Below are positions 41,129 through 50,899 of a DNA stretch of 51,709 bases, in pieces. The stretch is from assembly GCA_035274225.1 (NCBI GenBank), contig DATEOK010000168.1, forward strand, positions 1-51,709, given 5' to 3'. Position 1 is the first letter of the stretch. Each line of letters starts with the position of its first letter. Under the pieces are notes generated by a model. That model was given only the letters and a program-made list of their open reading frames with translations. It was not told the DNA's origin and made no database searches. The stretch is from Dongia_A sp035274225 (GTDB lineage Bacteria; Pseudomonadota; Alphaproteobacteria; Dongiales; Dongiaceae). The position numbers and the translations under genes are program-made.

Positions 41129-44100
41129 TCAGTTCAACCCGATCGGCAGGTCCGAATGCCAGGGCAGGAACACCGTGACGGTGGTCCCCTTGCCCTTCTG
41201 GCTGATCAGGGAAAGCGAGCCGCCGTGCAGCTCGGCCAGGGACTTCACCAGCGGCAGGCCGAGGCCGGTGCCCTTGGTCTTCTTGGTCAGGTCTGATTCC
41301 ACCTGGCCGTAGAGCTCGAACGCCTTGGCTGCTTCCGCTTCGGTCATGCCGATGCCGGTGTCGACGATCGAGATATGGATGCCGTCGCCGCCGTTGCGCA
41401 CGACGCCGATGGTGACGGAGCCCTCCGCCGGCGTGAACTTGACCGCGTTGGATAGCAGGTTGAGCAGGATCTGGCGCACCGCGCGCGGATCGGCATGCAG
41501 GATCGGGCAGTCGTTCGCGACCTCGGAACGCAGCTCCACCATGCGGTCGGTCGCCATCTTGCGGACCGATTCGGCGGCCTGATAGACGATCTGGTCGGTC
41601 GGCACCGCTTCGATGTGCAGCTCCATCTTGCCGGCTTCGATCTTCGACAGATCGAGAATATCGTTGATCAGCGACAGCAAGTGCTGCCCGCCCTGGCCGA
41701 TGAACTCGATATATTCCTTGTATTTCGGCGGCTGCAGCGGGCCGAACGCCTCGCCCAGGATCAGCTCCGAGAAGCCGTTGATGGCATTGAGCGGCGTGCG
41801 CAGCTCGTGCGCCATGTTGGCGAGGAACTGCGACTTGCTGAGATTGGCCATGTCGGCCACGCGGCGCGCCGCCTCCAGCTCCTTGGCCAGCAGCATGAGC
41901 TCGCCCGACCGCGCTTCGAGGTCGTCCTTGGCCTCCTGCAATTCGGTCTCGCGCTGCTTCTGGGCCGTGATGTCGGCGCGGATGCTGACATAGCCGCCGC
42001 TGCCGGTCGGATGATGGCTGACCATCAGCCAGCGCTCGCCGCTGAGCTCGGTCTCGCCGACGAAGGCCTCGCCGCTGGCGAAGCACGACATCCACAGCCG
42101 GACGAAGGCATCGACCGCTTCCGGCCCCTCGACGCCCGGATATTCTCCGTTCTCCGCGCCGTGGCGCAGCATGTCCTCCAACCTGGCGCCGGGCGTGGCG
42201 AGATGGCCTGAGACTGGATAGAGATCGCGCAGGCGGCTGTTCGCGACCACGCAGCGCAGGTCGCCGTCGAACAGCGCGAAGCCTTCGTTGATGCTCTCGA
42301 TCGCGTCGCGTAGCTGGGTCTCGACACGCTTGAGCGCGGTGATGTCGGTCCAGGTGCCGAGATAGCCGCCATCGACGGTGCGCCGCTCCGACACGCGGAC
42401 CCAGGTACCGTCGCTCAATTGCTGCTCATAGGGCTCGGCCGGCGGATTGCGGTGACGCTCTATGCGATTCCGGACCCACTCGTTCTGCGTTGCGGCACCG
42501 ATCTCGACCGCGGTCACGTTGCTGGCGGCGAAGGCACGCATGATCTCTTCGAACGTACGCCCTCGCGCATCACCGCCGAAGTTTTCGGCGACACTTTGAT
42601 CCACAAAGCCCTTGTTGTGGATGATCAGCCGATCTTCGGCGTCGAACAAGGCGAAGCCGCTGTCCATTGCGTCGATCGCGGTCTTAAGTCTCTGCTCCGC
42701 CAGCTTGATCTCGGTCACGTCGGTCCAGATGCCGACATAGCCACCGTCGGACGTGCGCCGCTCGCTGATCCGCATCCAGCGCCCGCCGCTCCACTGCACT
42801 TCCAGCGGGGACGCCGGCGGATCCTGGTGCAGCTCCATGCGGCGGGCGATCCAGGCTTCGGCATCGAAGTTGGGCTCGGTCGGGCCGATGCCGCCGCAAT
42901 AGACGAAGGCGCGCACGATCTCTTCGAACTTGCGGCCGGCGACGTTGTTGCCGATGACCTTGCGGGTGCCCTCGTCCAGGAAGGGTTCGTTGAAGAGCAC
43001 GATCCGGTCATCGGCGTCGAACAGGCCGAAGCCGTCCTCCATCACGCTGATGGCGGCATGCAGGCGATCATTGCTGGCGGCCAGCGCCTTGGTCATCTGT
43101 TCGGCAATGCCGGTGGCGCGCTGGCGCAGCGACTGCAGGTTGGCGATCAGCGCCGCCAGCAGCATCGCCAGCACCACGATGGTGCAACTGATGAGCACCG
43201 GATTGCGGCGGCTCTCCATGGCGAAGTGCGGCCCGGTGTACCAGTGCAGCGTGAACGGCTGATCGACCAGCGACAGCGTCGTGATCTTCCGCCAGCCGGA
43301 CTCGGCGGCACGATAAGTGCCGCCTGTTACGGTCGATAGCAGGAATCGATCGGCGTCGCTGGAGTCGCCGGCGAAGATCTCGGCATGGATCTGATCCGAG
43401 AGATCGCCGAGCGCCGAGCGGAAAAAGTCGGCAGTCATGAAAGGTGCGAAGATCCATCCGCGGAAGCGGGCTCGACGCTCCTCGACGGTCGCAGCTGGTT
43501 CGGCGCCCTTGTAGACCGGCAGATAGTAGAGAAAGCCCTTCCGGGCGAGTGGATCCTGGAAGACCGGGATCTGCGTGGTGATCGCCGGATGCCCGGTGTC
43601 GCGCGCCCTGATGGCGGCGGCGCGGCGCGCCGGCTCCGAAGACAAGTCCATGCCGATGGCAGCGGCGTTTTGATGCTCCGGCTCGAGATAGAGGACGACG
43701 AAGTGCTCGTCGCCCAGTCCGCGGGAGATCGCCGCTTCCGGATAGGATTTCAGCTGCAGGTTCGGAGCGCCGTCGAAGCGCTCCCACACCAGGAACTCCT
43801 CGAGGTGATCCGGCGCGACCGGCACCACGACACCGAGGCCACGGATGCCGGGATAGCGATCCATCAGCCCCATGGAGTTCGCGAATGCGCGCCACTCGCT
43901 GCGCGTCACGCGCTCGCTCGCCTGATACATGCTGGCGCCGGCACGCAGCCCATTGGTGTAGACCACCATGCGCTCACGCACCCGGTCCGAGGCGGTCTGG
44001 ATCAGCTGATCGAAGCGCACGTCGTCGAGATGATTGAGCGCTTGCCGTTCGACCACGAACGCACCTGCTGCGACCGCGACGCCGACCATCAGCGTGGCGG

Positions 44101-45013
44101 CCGGCAGGCGCAGGTTGAGTGACCGCAGGTCGACAAATAGCAGCGAGCCAACCGCGAGAACCGCGAGGAAGGCCTGCATGTCGAGCAGGCCATCATGGAG
44201 GGTCGCCTCGGTGAAGGCGCCGACGCCGGCCGCCGTGATCGCGGTCAGCGGGACCGCGATCGCAACCACGCTCCAGGCGGAACCGCGCAAGCCAAACCAG
44301 TGGCCGGCCAGAATGACGATCGGAAAGGCAAGGAAGATCGCGACGGCCGCAGGCCCGCCGGCGCGGCTCACCAGCAGCACGGCGCCGATCGCGAGCGCCA
44401 GGGTGGCCATGCGCCGCGTCGTGACCCGCAGCCCCAGCTTGTTGGCGTAGCGGCCGCGCAGCGCGAACAGCGCCGGCGTCACGATCAGGATGCCGAGCGC
44501 ATCGCCCACCCACCAGGTGAACCAGGCGGCGCCAAGGCCGTCGGTGGTCAGGCTGCCGAAGAAGAACGAAGCACTGACGCCGAGCGTGGTGCCGACCAGC
44601 GTCGCCCACAAGGCCGCCAGCACGATGCCCAGCACGCGGGCCATGATGAAGCTGTCGCTGTGGCGGCTGACCAAGCGGGTCACGATCAGGCCGCCGACCA
44701 CGCCCTCGAGCGCGCTGCCGGTGGCGCTGATCACCGCCACGATCTGGCTTTGTCCGAAGATGCTCGCGGCCAGCGCGCCGAGGAAGATGGCCGGCCACAT
44801 GCGCACGCCGAACAGACGGACCAGTGCGACGGCAAGGCCGGATGCCGGCCACACCGGCGAAACGCCGAGTTCGCGGCTGAAGAACTGCATGCCGAGCTTG
44901 GCAAGCGCGTAGTAGGCAAGCGCGGCCAGCCCCACCGCCATCCAGTACGGCAGGGACCAGGAATCGAAACGCACCCGCTCGCGCAGGACTGACAAGCTCT
45001 TCCCCTTTGCCAC
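41129..45013 (-). CDS. MASE1-CHASE-PAS3 hybrid-length sensor histidine kinase
   Basis: The protein has 1294 residues. A MASE1 multi-span domain (~20-320) is followed by a periplasmic CHASE domain (~330-600; YPGIRGLGVVVPV) and a span at ~604-626. Three tandem PAS/PAC repeats begin near 648, 774 and 898 (each D-G-F-x-L-F-D...TDxT), then a coil, HisKA with His1069 (MAHELRTPLNA) and HATPase to the end (GTGLGLPLVKSLAELHGGS). There is no receiver domain. It senses one or more envelope or small-molecule cues. It is a tandem paralogue of the 45189 kinase and lies 154 bp upstream of pspA on the same strand. Confidence 0.93.
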   Translation of the reverse strand: MAKGKSLSVLRERVRFDSWSLPYWMAVGLAALAYYALAKLGMQFFSRELGVSPVWPASGLAVALVRLFGVRMWPAIFLGALAASIFGQSQIVAVISATGSALEGVVGGLIVTRLVSRHSDSFIMARVLGIVLAALWATLVGTTLGVSASFFFGSLTTDGLGAAWFTWWVGDALGILIVTPALFALRGRYANKLGLRVTTRRMATLALAIGAVLLVSRAGGPAAVAIFLAFPIVILAGHWFGLRGSAWSVVAIAVPLTAITAAGVGAFTEATLHDGLLDMQAFLAVLAVGSLLFVDLRSLNLRLPAATLMVGVAVAAGAFVVERQALNHLDDVRFDQLIQTASDRVRERMVVYTNGLRAGASMYQASERVTRSEWRAFANSMGLMDRYPGIRGLGVVVPVAPDHLEEFLVWERFDGAPNLQLKSYPEAAISRGLGDEHFVVLYLEPEHQNAAAIGMDLSSEPARRAAAIRARDTGHPAITTQIPVFQDPLARKGFLYYLPVYKGAEPAATVEERRARFRGWIFAPFMTADFFRSALGDLSDQIHAEIFAGDSSDADRFLLSTVTGGTYRAAESGWRKITTLSLVDQPFTLHWYTGPHFAMESRRNPVLISCTIVVLAMLLAALIANLQSLRQRATGIAEQMTKALAASNDRLHAAISVMEDGFGLFDADDRIVLFNEPFLDEGTRKVIGNNVAGRKFEEIVRAFVYCGGIGPTEPNFDAEAWIARRMELHQDPPASPLEVQWSGGRWMRISERRTSDGGYVGIWTDVTEIKLAEQRLKTAIDAMDSGFALFDAEDRLIIHNKGFVDQSVAENFGGDARGRTFEEIMRAFAASNVTAVEIGAATQNEWVRNRIERHRNPPAEPYEQQLSDGTWVRVSERRTVDGGYLGTWTDITALKRVETQLRDAIESINEGFALFDGDLRCVVANSRLRDLYPVSGHLATPGARLEDMLRHGAENGEYPGVEGPEAVDAFVRLWMSCFASGEAFVGETELSGERWLMVSHHPTGSGGYVSIRADITAQKQRETELQEAKDDLEARSGELMLLAKELEAARRVADMANLSKSQFLANMAHELRTPLNAINGFSELILGEAFGPLQPPKYKEYIEFIGQGGQHLLSLINDILDLSKIEAGKMELHIEAVPTDQIVYQAAESVRKMATDRMVELRSEVANDCPILHADPRAVRQILLNLLSNAVKFTPAEGSVTIGVVRNGGDGIHISIVDTGIGMTEAEAAKAFELYGQVESDLTKKTKGTGLGLPLVKSLAELHGGSLSLISQKGKGTTVTVFLPWHSDLPIGLN

Positions 45014-45150
45014 GCTAGCCGTGACGACAGGAAATCCTGAACCGGAGTGGTTAATATTGCGTTGTGCCGGGCACCAGGATGGTGCCTTAACACACTCTTA
45101 CGAAAGGGATTTTATCCTTGAAAAGCAGTGCTGTCCTTGTCCGGGCGGCC

Positions 45151-45179
45151 ATTTCCCAAGGGAAATCTTTCGGATTTCC
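45151..45179. other. overlapping alternative hairpins between the two kinase genes
   Basis: ATTTCCCAAGGGAAAT (45151-45166) is a perfect palindrome. GGAAATC-TTTCG-GATTTCC (45161-45179) is a second perfect stem sharing the GGAAAT arm, so only one can form at a time. There is no T run, so a plain terminator is unlikely. The rest of the gap 45014-45188 shows nothing clear. Confidence 0.45.
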
Positions 45180-45188
45180 TCAAGAGCG

Positions 45189-48100
45189 CTAGCCGAGGTC
45201 GCGCGGCAGGTCGTTGTCCCACGGCAGGAGCACGGTCACCGTCGTCCCCTTGCCCCGCTCGCTTTCCACCCGCATCGACCCGCCGTGCAGCTCCGCCAGC
45301 GACTTGACCAGCGGGAGGCCGAGGCCGGTGCCCTTGTGCTTCTTGGAGAGATCCGATTCCACCTGCCCATAGGGCTCCAGCGCCTTGACGATCTCTTCCG
45401 GGCCCATGCCGATGCCGCTGTCGGCAACCTTGACTTCGATGCCGCTGTCGCCCGAGCGGCGCACCGACAGCGTGACGGTGCCGAAGTGCGGCGTGAACTT
45501 GACGGCGTTCGACATCAGATTGAGCAGGATCTGGCGCACCGAGCGGGGATCGGCGTGCATGATCGGACAGTCGGCAGCGATGTCGGAGTTCAGCGTCAGC
45601 TTGCGCTCCTCCGCCGCCTTGTGCACGGTCTCGATCGCCTGGTAGGCGATCTGCTCGGTCGGCACCGCCTCGACATGCAGGTCCATCTTGCCGGCTTCGA
45701 TCTTCGACAAGTCGAGGATATCATTGATCAGCGAGAGCAGGTGCGTGCCGCCCTGCTGAATGAATTCGACATAACCCTTGTAGCGCTCCGGCATCGGGCC
45801 GAACATCTCCTTGAGGATGATCTCGGAGAATCCGTTGATCGCGTTGAGCGGCGTGCGCAACTCGTGCGCCATGTTGGCCAGGAACTGCGACTTGCCCAAA
45901 TTCGCCAGGTCGGCGACGCGGCGCGCCTGCTCCAGCTCGTCGGCAAGGACGCCCAGCTCCAGCGTCTTGACCTCGAGGTCGACCATCGCGACACTGAGTT
46001 CGGCTTCGCGCTTCTTCTGCGAGGTGATGTCGGCGCGGATACTGACATAGCCGGCGTTCGCCGTTGGATGGTGGCTGACCAGATACCAGCTGCCGTCCGG
46101 CATCTCGCCCTCGCCCAGGTAGCGGTCGCCGCTGGCGTAGCGCTCCATCCACTTCCTGACGAACGCCTCGACCTGCACCGGCGTGGTGATGCCGGGATAT
46201 TCGCCGTGCTCGGCGCCGTAGCGCAGCATGTCTTCGAGGCGGCCGCCTGGAACCGCGAGCTTGCCGGATAGCGGATACATGCTGACGAAGTTGCTGTTGA
46301 CGATGACGAACCGCATGTCCGCATCGAGCAGGGCAAAGCCTTCATTGATGCTCTCGATCGCGTCGCGCACGCGGCTCTCGGCCGCCTTTAAGGCGGAGAT
46401 GTCGGTCCAAGTGCCGAGATATCCGCCATCGGCCGTGCGCCGCTCGTACACGCGAAACCATTTTCCATTGGTCGTCTGTTGCTCGGACGGCTCATCGGGC
46501 GGATTGCGGTGCCGCTCGACCCGCTGCTTGATCCATTTTTCCCGGTCGAGCAGCGCCGCCACCGCCGTCACGTCGTCATAGGCGAACGCCCGCATGATCT
46601 CCTCGAACGTCCGGCCACGCGGCTCGGCGAAGAGCTTCGACATGTTCTCGTCCACGAAGCCCTTGTTGTAGTAGACGAGGCGATCCTCCGCATCGAACAA
46701 GGCAAAGCCGTCGGCCATCGAATCGATCGCCGCCAGCAAACGCTGCTCCGCGACCTTGACCGCGGTGATATCGGTCCAGATGCCGACATAGCCGCCGTCG
46801 GCGGTGCGACGCTCGCTGATGCGCATCCACCGCCCGCCGCTCCATTGAACGTCGATTGGCATTTCCGGCGGATTGCGGTGACGCTCCATGCGCTGTGCGA
46901 TCCAGGCCTCGCGGTCGAAACTGGGATTGTCGACCGGCATGTCGTGATAAGCGAAGGCGCGCACGATCTCCTCGAACCTGCGGCCGGTGACGTCGTTGCC
47001 CAGGATCTTGCGGCTGCCCTCGTCCATGAAGGCCTCGTTGTAAAGGACGATACGATCGTCGGCGTCGAACAGGCCGAATCCGTCCTCCATGACGCTGATG
47101 GCCGCGCGCAGCTGCTCCTGCGCCTGCACCATCGGCGTGATGTCGGTGAACGCGCCCACCAGCCTGATCAGCCGCCCCTTTCCGTCGCGCACCGCGAATG
47201 CCTGATTGTGCAGGTGGACGATGCGGCCGTCCTTGTGCCGGTAGCGCTGCACTACGTCGAACTCCGAGGACGCACCGCGGCTCACGCGGTCGAAGGCCGC
47301 ACGCGTCGCCGACTGGTCCTGGGGCAGGAGCAGTGCGCGCCAAGCGAGCAGTTCGTCGGGTAATTCGGCTTCGTCGTAGCCCAGCATCTGCCGGCAGCGC
47401 GGCGAGCCCCACAACTTCCGACCTGCAATATCCCAATCCCAGATACCGTCCCTGGTGCCGGCCATCGCCAGCTCAAACCGCTCGTTGCTCGCGGCCAAAG
47501 CACTGGTCATCTGCTCCGCGATCACGGTCGCGCGCTGGCGCAGCGACTGCAGGTTGGCGACCAGCGCAGCCAGTAGGATGGTGAGCAGGACGATAACCGA
47601 TCCCACGACGATCGGGATCCGATGCTGCTCCCGCGCGAAGCCTGGGCCGGTATGCCATTGGACGGTGAACATGTGGCCCGCCAGGGGCAGCGCCGTCACG
47701 GCTCGCCGCCCGGAGTTCCCGGGCATCTCGGGAAAAAACACACCCCATGTCGCCCAAGTCGACGTCAGCAACTTGCCGGCGTCGACCGTGGGGCCATCGA
47801 AGATCTCCGCGATGATGGCGTCGCCCATCGGCATCAAGGCCGCATCGAAGAAGTCCTGGATAACGAACCGGCCCAGGATCCAGCTGCGGAAATGCGCGCG
47901 GCGCAACTCGACAGTGTACGGTGGCGTCGGCGTGTCATAGACCGGCAGATAGAGGTGGAAACCCGTACGCTGACGTGGATCGGACACCAGCAGGACCGGG
48001 CCTGAGATCGCAGGCAGGCCGGTGTCGCGCGCCGCCGACGCGGCCTCGCGGCGACTCACCTCCGTTGCGACGTCCACACCGAGGATGCCGGCATTCTCAG

Positions 48101-49415
48101 CTGGCTCCATGAGCTGCACCACGAACCGCTCGGCATCGGGCGATCGAGGGTCGCCGCCGGGAATGGACTTGACCGAGAAGTCGGCCTTGCCGGCGGCCCG
48201 TTGCGCCGCAACGAATGGATCGACCTGCTCGGGCTTGACCGGCACGACGATGCCGATCCCGGCGATTCCTGGATACCGCTCCACCAGCGTGAGCGAGGCG
48301 ACGAAATCGCGCCATTGCGCTGGCGTGATCTGGTTGGTCACGGCATAGAGCCCGGCGGCACTGCGCATGGCATTGCCGTAGACCGATGCGCGCTCGCGGA
48401 TGCGCTCGGTCGCGGTCTCCGTCAGTTGCTTGAAGCGCAGCTCCTCGAGCTCATGGTGCTGCCGGTCCTGTGCCAGGGACGCCACCAGTGCGATCGCGGT
48501 GCCCGCGATGCACACCGCACCCGGGACGCGCAGATCGAGCTGGTGGAGGTCCGTGAACACCAAACCCGCCAGTGCCAAGACGGCGATGAACACCTGCAGG
48601 TCGAGCATATTGTCGCTGAGCGGACCGCTGACAAAGGGACCGGCGCCCGAGACGGTTTCCGCGATCACGCCAACAGCGAGCGCCAGCACCGTCCAGGTGC
48701 CGCCGCGCGGGCCCAACAATCGGCTTGCGACGAAGACCACGGGAAATGCCAGGAAGATGAGCCACGCAGCGTCGCTTTGGGCACGAAACAGCGCGAGCAA
48801 CGCCACGATGGCGACAACAACGCCGACCGCCTGCCCCAGGCGCAGCAGTCCGCGCTTTGCGCCCGGAGTACGACGCAGCGCCAGCAGAGCCGATGTCATC
48901 ACCAGGATGCCAAGCGCGTCGCCGCCCCACCAGGTGAACCAGGTTGTCGGAGCGGCCTCTCCCGTGACGACGCCGGCGAGATACAGCACGAGGACGCCGA
49001 TGGTCGCGCTGATCATGGTTGCGAAGCCGGCCGACAGCACGTACCCCGCCGTGCGTGCGAGAATCAGCGTCCCGCCCGGCCGCTCGATCAGCCGGCGCAG
49101 GATCAAGGCGCCCGCGATGGCCTCCAGCGTGTTGGCACCTGCGATGATCAGCGCGATGCCTGGGTTGAGGAGCAGAGCGTTGGCGGCAAAGGCGCCGACA
49201 GCGACCGCGGGCCACATTCGAAGTCCAAACTGCAGCAGCAGCGCCACCGCGAGGCCCGCCGCCGGCCAGAATGGCGAGACTGCCTTGGTGGTGGCAAAGG
49301 CGAGGCCGAGCTGGGCGGTGAGGAAATAGCAGATCGCGCCCGCCGCCAACCCCGCCCACAAGGGCAGGGGCACGCGTCCAATCAGGAGTCGATCACGGAG
49401 ATCGAGAAAAGCCAT
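45189..49415 (-). CDS. MASE1-CHASE-PAS4 sensor histidine kinase
   Basis: The protein has 1408 residues from the ATG at 49415; a GTG at 49436 would add seven. MASE1 (~10-310), CHASE (~320-590), a span near 603-623, then four PAS/PAC repeats starting near 647, 768, 890 and 1015, HisKA with His1184 (MAHELRTPLNA) and HATPase. The first PAS (DGIWDWDIAG, a PAS_3-type unit) is absent from the paralogue at 41129; the other three align one to one. No receiver domain or adjacent response regulator. Probably arose with its neighbour by tandem duplication followed by gain or loss of one PAS. Confidence 0.93.
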   Translation of the reverse strand: MAFLDLRDRLLIGRVPLPLWAGLAAGAICYFLTAQLGLAFATTKAVSPFWPAAGLAVALLLQFGLRMWPAVAVGAFAANALLLNPGIALIIAGANTLEAIAGALILRRLIERPGGTLILARTAGYVLSAGFATMISATIGVLVLYLAGVVTGEAAPTTWFTWWGGDALGILVMTSALLALRRTPGAKRGLLRLGQAVGVVVAIVALLALFRAQSDAAWLIFLAFPVVFVASRLLGPRGGTWTVLALAVGVIAETVSGAGPFVSGPLSDNMLDLQVFIAVLALAGLVFTDLHQLDLRVPGAVCIAGTAIALVASLAQDRQHHELEELRFKQLTETATERIRERASVYGNAMRSAAGLYAVTNQITPAQWRDFVASLTLVERYPGIAGIGIVVPVKPEQVDPFVAAQRAAGKADFSVKSIPGGDPRSPDAERFVVQLMEPAENAGILGVDVATEVSRREAASAARDTGLPAISGPVLLVSDPRQRTGFHLYLPVYDTPTPPYTVELRRAHFRSWILGRFVIQDFFDAALMPMGDAIIAEIFDGPTVDAGKLLTSTWATWGVFFPEMPGNSGRRAVTALPLAGHMFTVQWHTGPGFAREQHRIPIVVGSVIVLLTILLAALVANLQSLRQRATVIAEQMTSALAASNERFELAMAGTRDGIWDWDIAGRKLWGSPRCRQMLGYDEAELPDELLAWRALLLPQDQSATRAAFDRVSRGASSEFDVVQRYRHKDGRIVHLHNQAFAVRDGKGRLIRLVGAFTDITPMVQAQEQLRAAISVMEDGFGLFDADDRIVLYNEAFMDEGSRKILGNDVTGRRFEEIVRAFAYHDMPVDNPSFDREAWIAQRMERHRNPPEMPIDVQWSGGRWMRISERRTADGGYVGIWTDITAVKVAEQRLLAAIDSMADGFALFDAEDRLVYYNKGFVDENMSKLFAEPRGRTFEEIMRAFAYDDVTAVAALLDREKWIKQRVERHRNPPDEPSEQQTTNGKWFRVYERRTADGGYLGTWTDISALKAAESRVRDAIESINEGFALLDADMRFVIVNSNFVSMYPLSGKLAVPGGRLEDMLRYGAEHGEYPGITTPVQVEAFVRKWMERYASGDRYLGEGEMPDGSWYLVSHHPTANAGYVSIRADITSQKKREAELSVAMVDLEVKTLELGVLADELEQARRVADLANLGKSQFLANMAHELRTPLNAINGFSEIILKEMFGPMPERYKGYVEFIQQGGTHLLSLINDILDLSKIEAGKMDLHVEAVPTEQIAYQAIETVHKAAEERKLTLNSDIAADCPIMHADPRSVRQILLNLMSNAVKFTPHFGTVTLSVRRSGDSGIEVKVADSGIGMGPEEIVKALEPYGQVESDLSKKHKGTGLGLPLVKSLAELHGGSMRVESERGKGTTVTVLLPWDNDLPRDLG

Positions 49416-49485
49416 GCGCGTTCGGTCCAATTCCACACCGAAACATGGCCATAGTATGGTTAACTATTGGTGTCGATGACCGCCT

Positions 49486-50538
49486 TCAGGCGGCTTGGCC
49501 GACCAGTTCCGCGAGGGTCTTGAGCAGCCGTTCGACATCGGCCGCTTCGGTGTTGAAGGCGGTGACCAGCCGGATCGCCTGCCCCTCCTCCGCCGGCCAA
49601 TCATAGAACTGGAAACCCGCCTGGCGCAGGCCCGCGATGATGCCCGCCGGCAACTGCACGAACAGCTCGTTCGCTTCGACCGGATGCAGCAGCTTGGCGC
49701 CCGGCAGGCGCGGCAACGCCGCCGTCAATCCTTGCGCCAGGCGCTGCGCCATCGCGTTGGCGTGCCGCGCCAGCTTGAGCCATAGGCCATCCGACAGATA
49801 GGCTTCCAGCTGGGCCGAGACGAAGCGCATCTTGGAGACGAGGTGCCCGCCGCGCATGCGCCGATGGCCGAAACTTTCGGCCAGTTTGGGATCGAAGAAC
49901 ACCACCGCTTCCGCCGCCATGCAGCCGCCCTTGGTGGCGCCGAAGGACAGCACGTCGATGCCCGCCTCCCAGGTCGCCTGTCGCGCCGGCACGCCGAAGA
50001 ACGCCATGGCATTGGCGAACCGCGCACCGTCCATGTGCAGGCGCACCTTGTGCCGACGCGCCACCTCGGCGATCGCCTGCAGTTCCGCCGGCTTGTAGAC
50101 CGTGCCCGCTTCCGTCGCCTGGGTGATGCTGATGGCGGTCGGGATCACCTGATGGACGTCGCCGCTGTTGTCGCGCGTCAGCGCGCGGTCCAGCACCTCG
50201 GGCGTCAGCTTGCCGTGCGCGCCGGGTAGCGGCCGCAACTTGCCGCCACTGTAGAACTCCGGCGCGCCGCACTCGTCGGCCATGACGTGCGCTTCCTCGT
50301 GCGCGTAGAGCGAACCGTACGGCGGCACCAGGGTGGCGATCGACAGCGCGTTGGCGGCGGTGCCGGTCGCTACCGGGAACACGCGGACCTCGCGCTCGAA
50401 GATGTCGGCCATCTTGCGCTCCACCCGGCGGGTCCAATCATCGTTGCCGTAGGGCATGCTCGGGCCGCGATTGGCCTCCATGAGCGCGCTCATGATTTCC
50501 GGCGCTACGCCGACCGAGTTGTCGCTGATGAAATTCAT
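49486..50538 (-). CDS. ltaE: low-specificity L-threonine aldolase
   Basis: The protein has 350 residues of the fold-type I PLP family: the lysine for PLP is Lys203 (LSFGATKGG), with Asp170 (LHMDGARF) and the conserved active-site His84 (HEEAHV). SDNSVGVAPEIM at the start is a family signature. It cleaves threonine or allo-threonine to glycine plus acetaldehyde. GC-rich inverted repeat CCGCCttcaGGCGG covers its stop codon. It stands between the kinases and a small membrane-protein gene. Confidence 0.93.
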   Translation of the reverse strand: MNFISDNSVGVAPEIMSALMEANRGPSMPYGNDDWTRRVERKMADIFEREVRVFPVATGTAANALSIATLVPPYGSLYAHEEAHVMADECGAPEFYSGGKLRPLPGAHGKLTPEVLDRALTRDNSGDVHQVIPTAISITQATEAGTVYKPAELQAIAEVARRHKVRLHMDGARFANAMAFFGVPARQATWEAGIDVLSFGATKGGCMAAEAVVFFDPKLAESFGHRRMRGGHLVSKMRFVSAQLEAYLSDGLWLKLARHANAMAQRLAQGLTAALPRLPGAKLLHPVEANELFVQLPAGIIAGLRQAGFQFYDWPAEEGQAIRLVTAFNTEAADVERLLKTLAELVGQAA

Positions 50539-50551
50539 GGATTGGTCCGTG

Positions 50552-50869
50552 TCATTGCGTCGGAAATTGATACTGGCCGAGCAGCGTGCCGGTGGTGAGG
50601 TCGGTGACCAGGATGCGACGGCACTCCTCGCTCCCGCCGATCTCTAGGATCAGGCGGTCGCCTTCCGCTATCACATAGTCGATGGCGCAGCCGACCGGCA
50701 CCGGCAACGCCGACACGCCGAACGGCGCGAGCGCGCGCGGAGGCGCCGGCTCGACGAAGCGGTAGACGATGACAGTGGTGATCACGATGGCGCAGATCGC
50801 CAGCACGGCGCACAGGGCAACCATCGCGCCCTTGAGCAGCCGACTGCCCTGCTGTACTTGATGCCCCAC
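50552..50869 (-). CDS. small single-span membrane protein, function unknown
   Basis: The frame encodes 105 residues from a GTG at 50869; GGA lies 7 bp upstream, and the longer frame would run into the divergent pseudouridine synthase gene. One hydrophobic span (VALCAVLAICAIVITTVIVYRF, about residues 17-38, split here as a single helix) is followed by a ~65-residue domain with two Cys (VGCAIDYV, GSEECRRI) likely outside the membrane. It is reminiscent of small alphaproteobacterial proteins of unknown function. It precedes ltaE by 13 bp. Confidence 0.6.
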   Translation of the reverse strand: MGHQVQQGSRLLKGAMVALCAVLAICAIVITTVIVYRFVEPAPPRALAPFGVSALPVPVGCAIDYVIAEGDRLILEIGGSEECRRILVTDLTTGTLLGQYQFPTQ

Positions 50870-50899
50870 GCCAGTATCCGACACGTCAGTCCCACCCCA

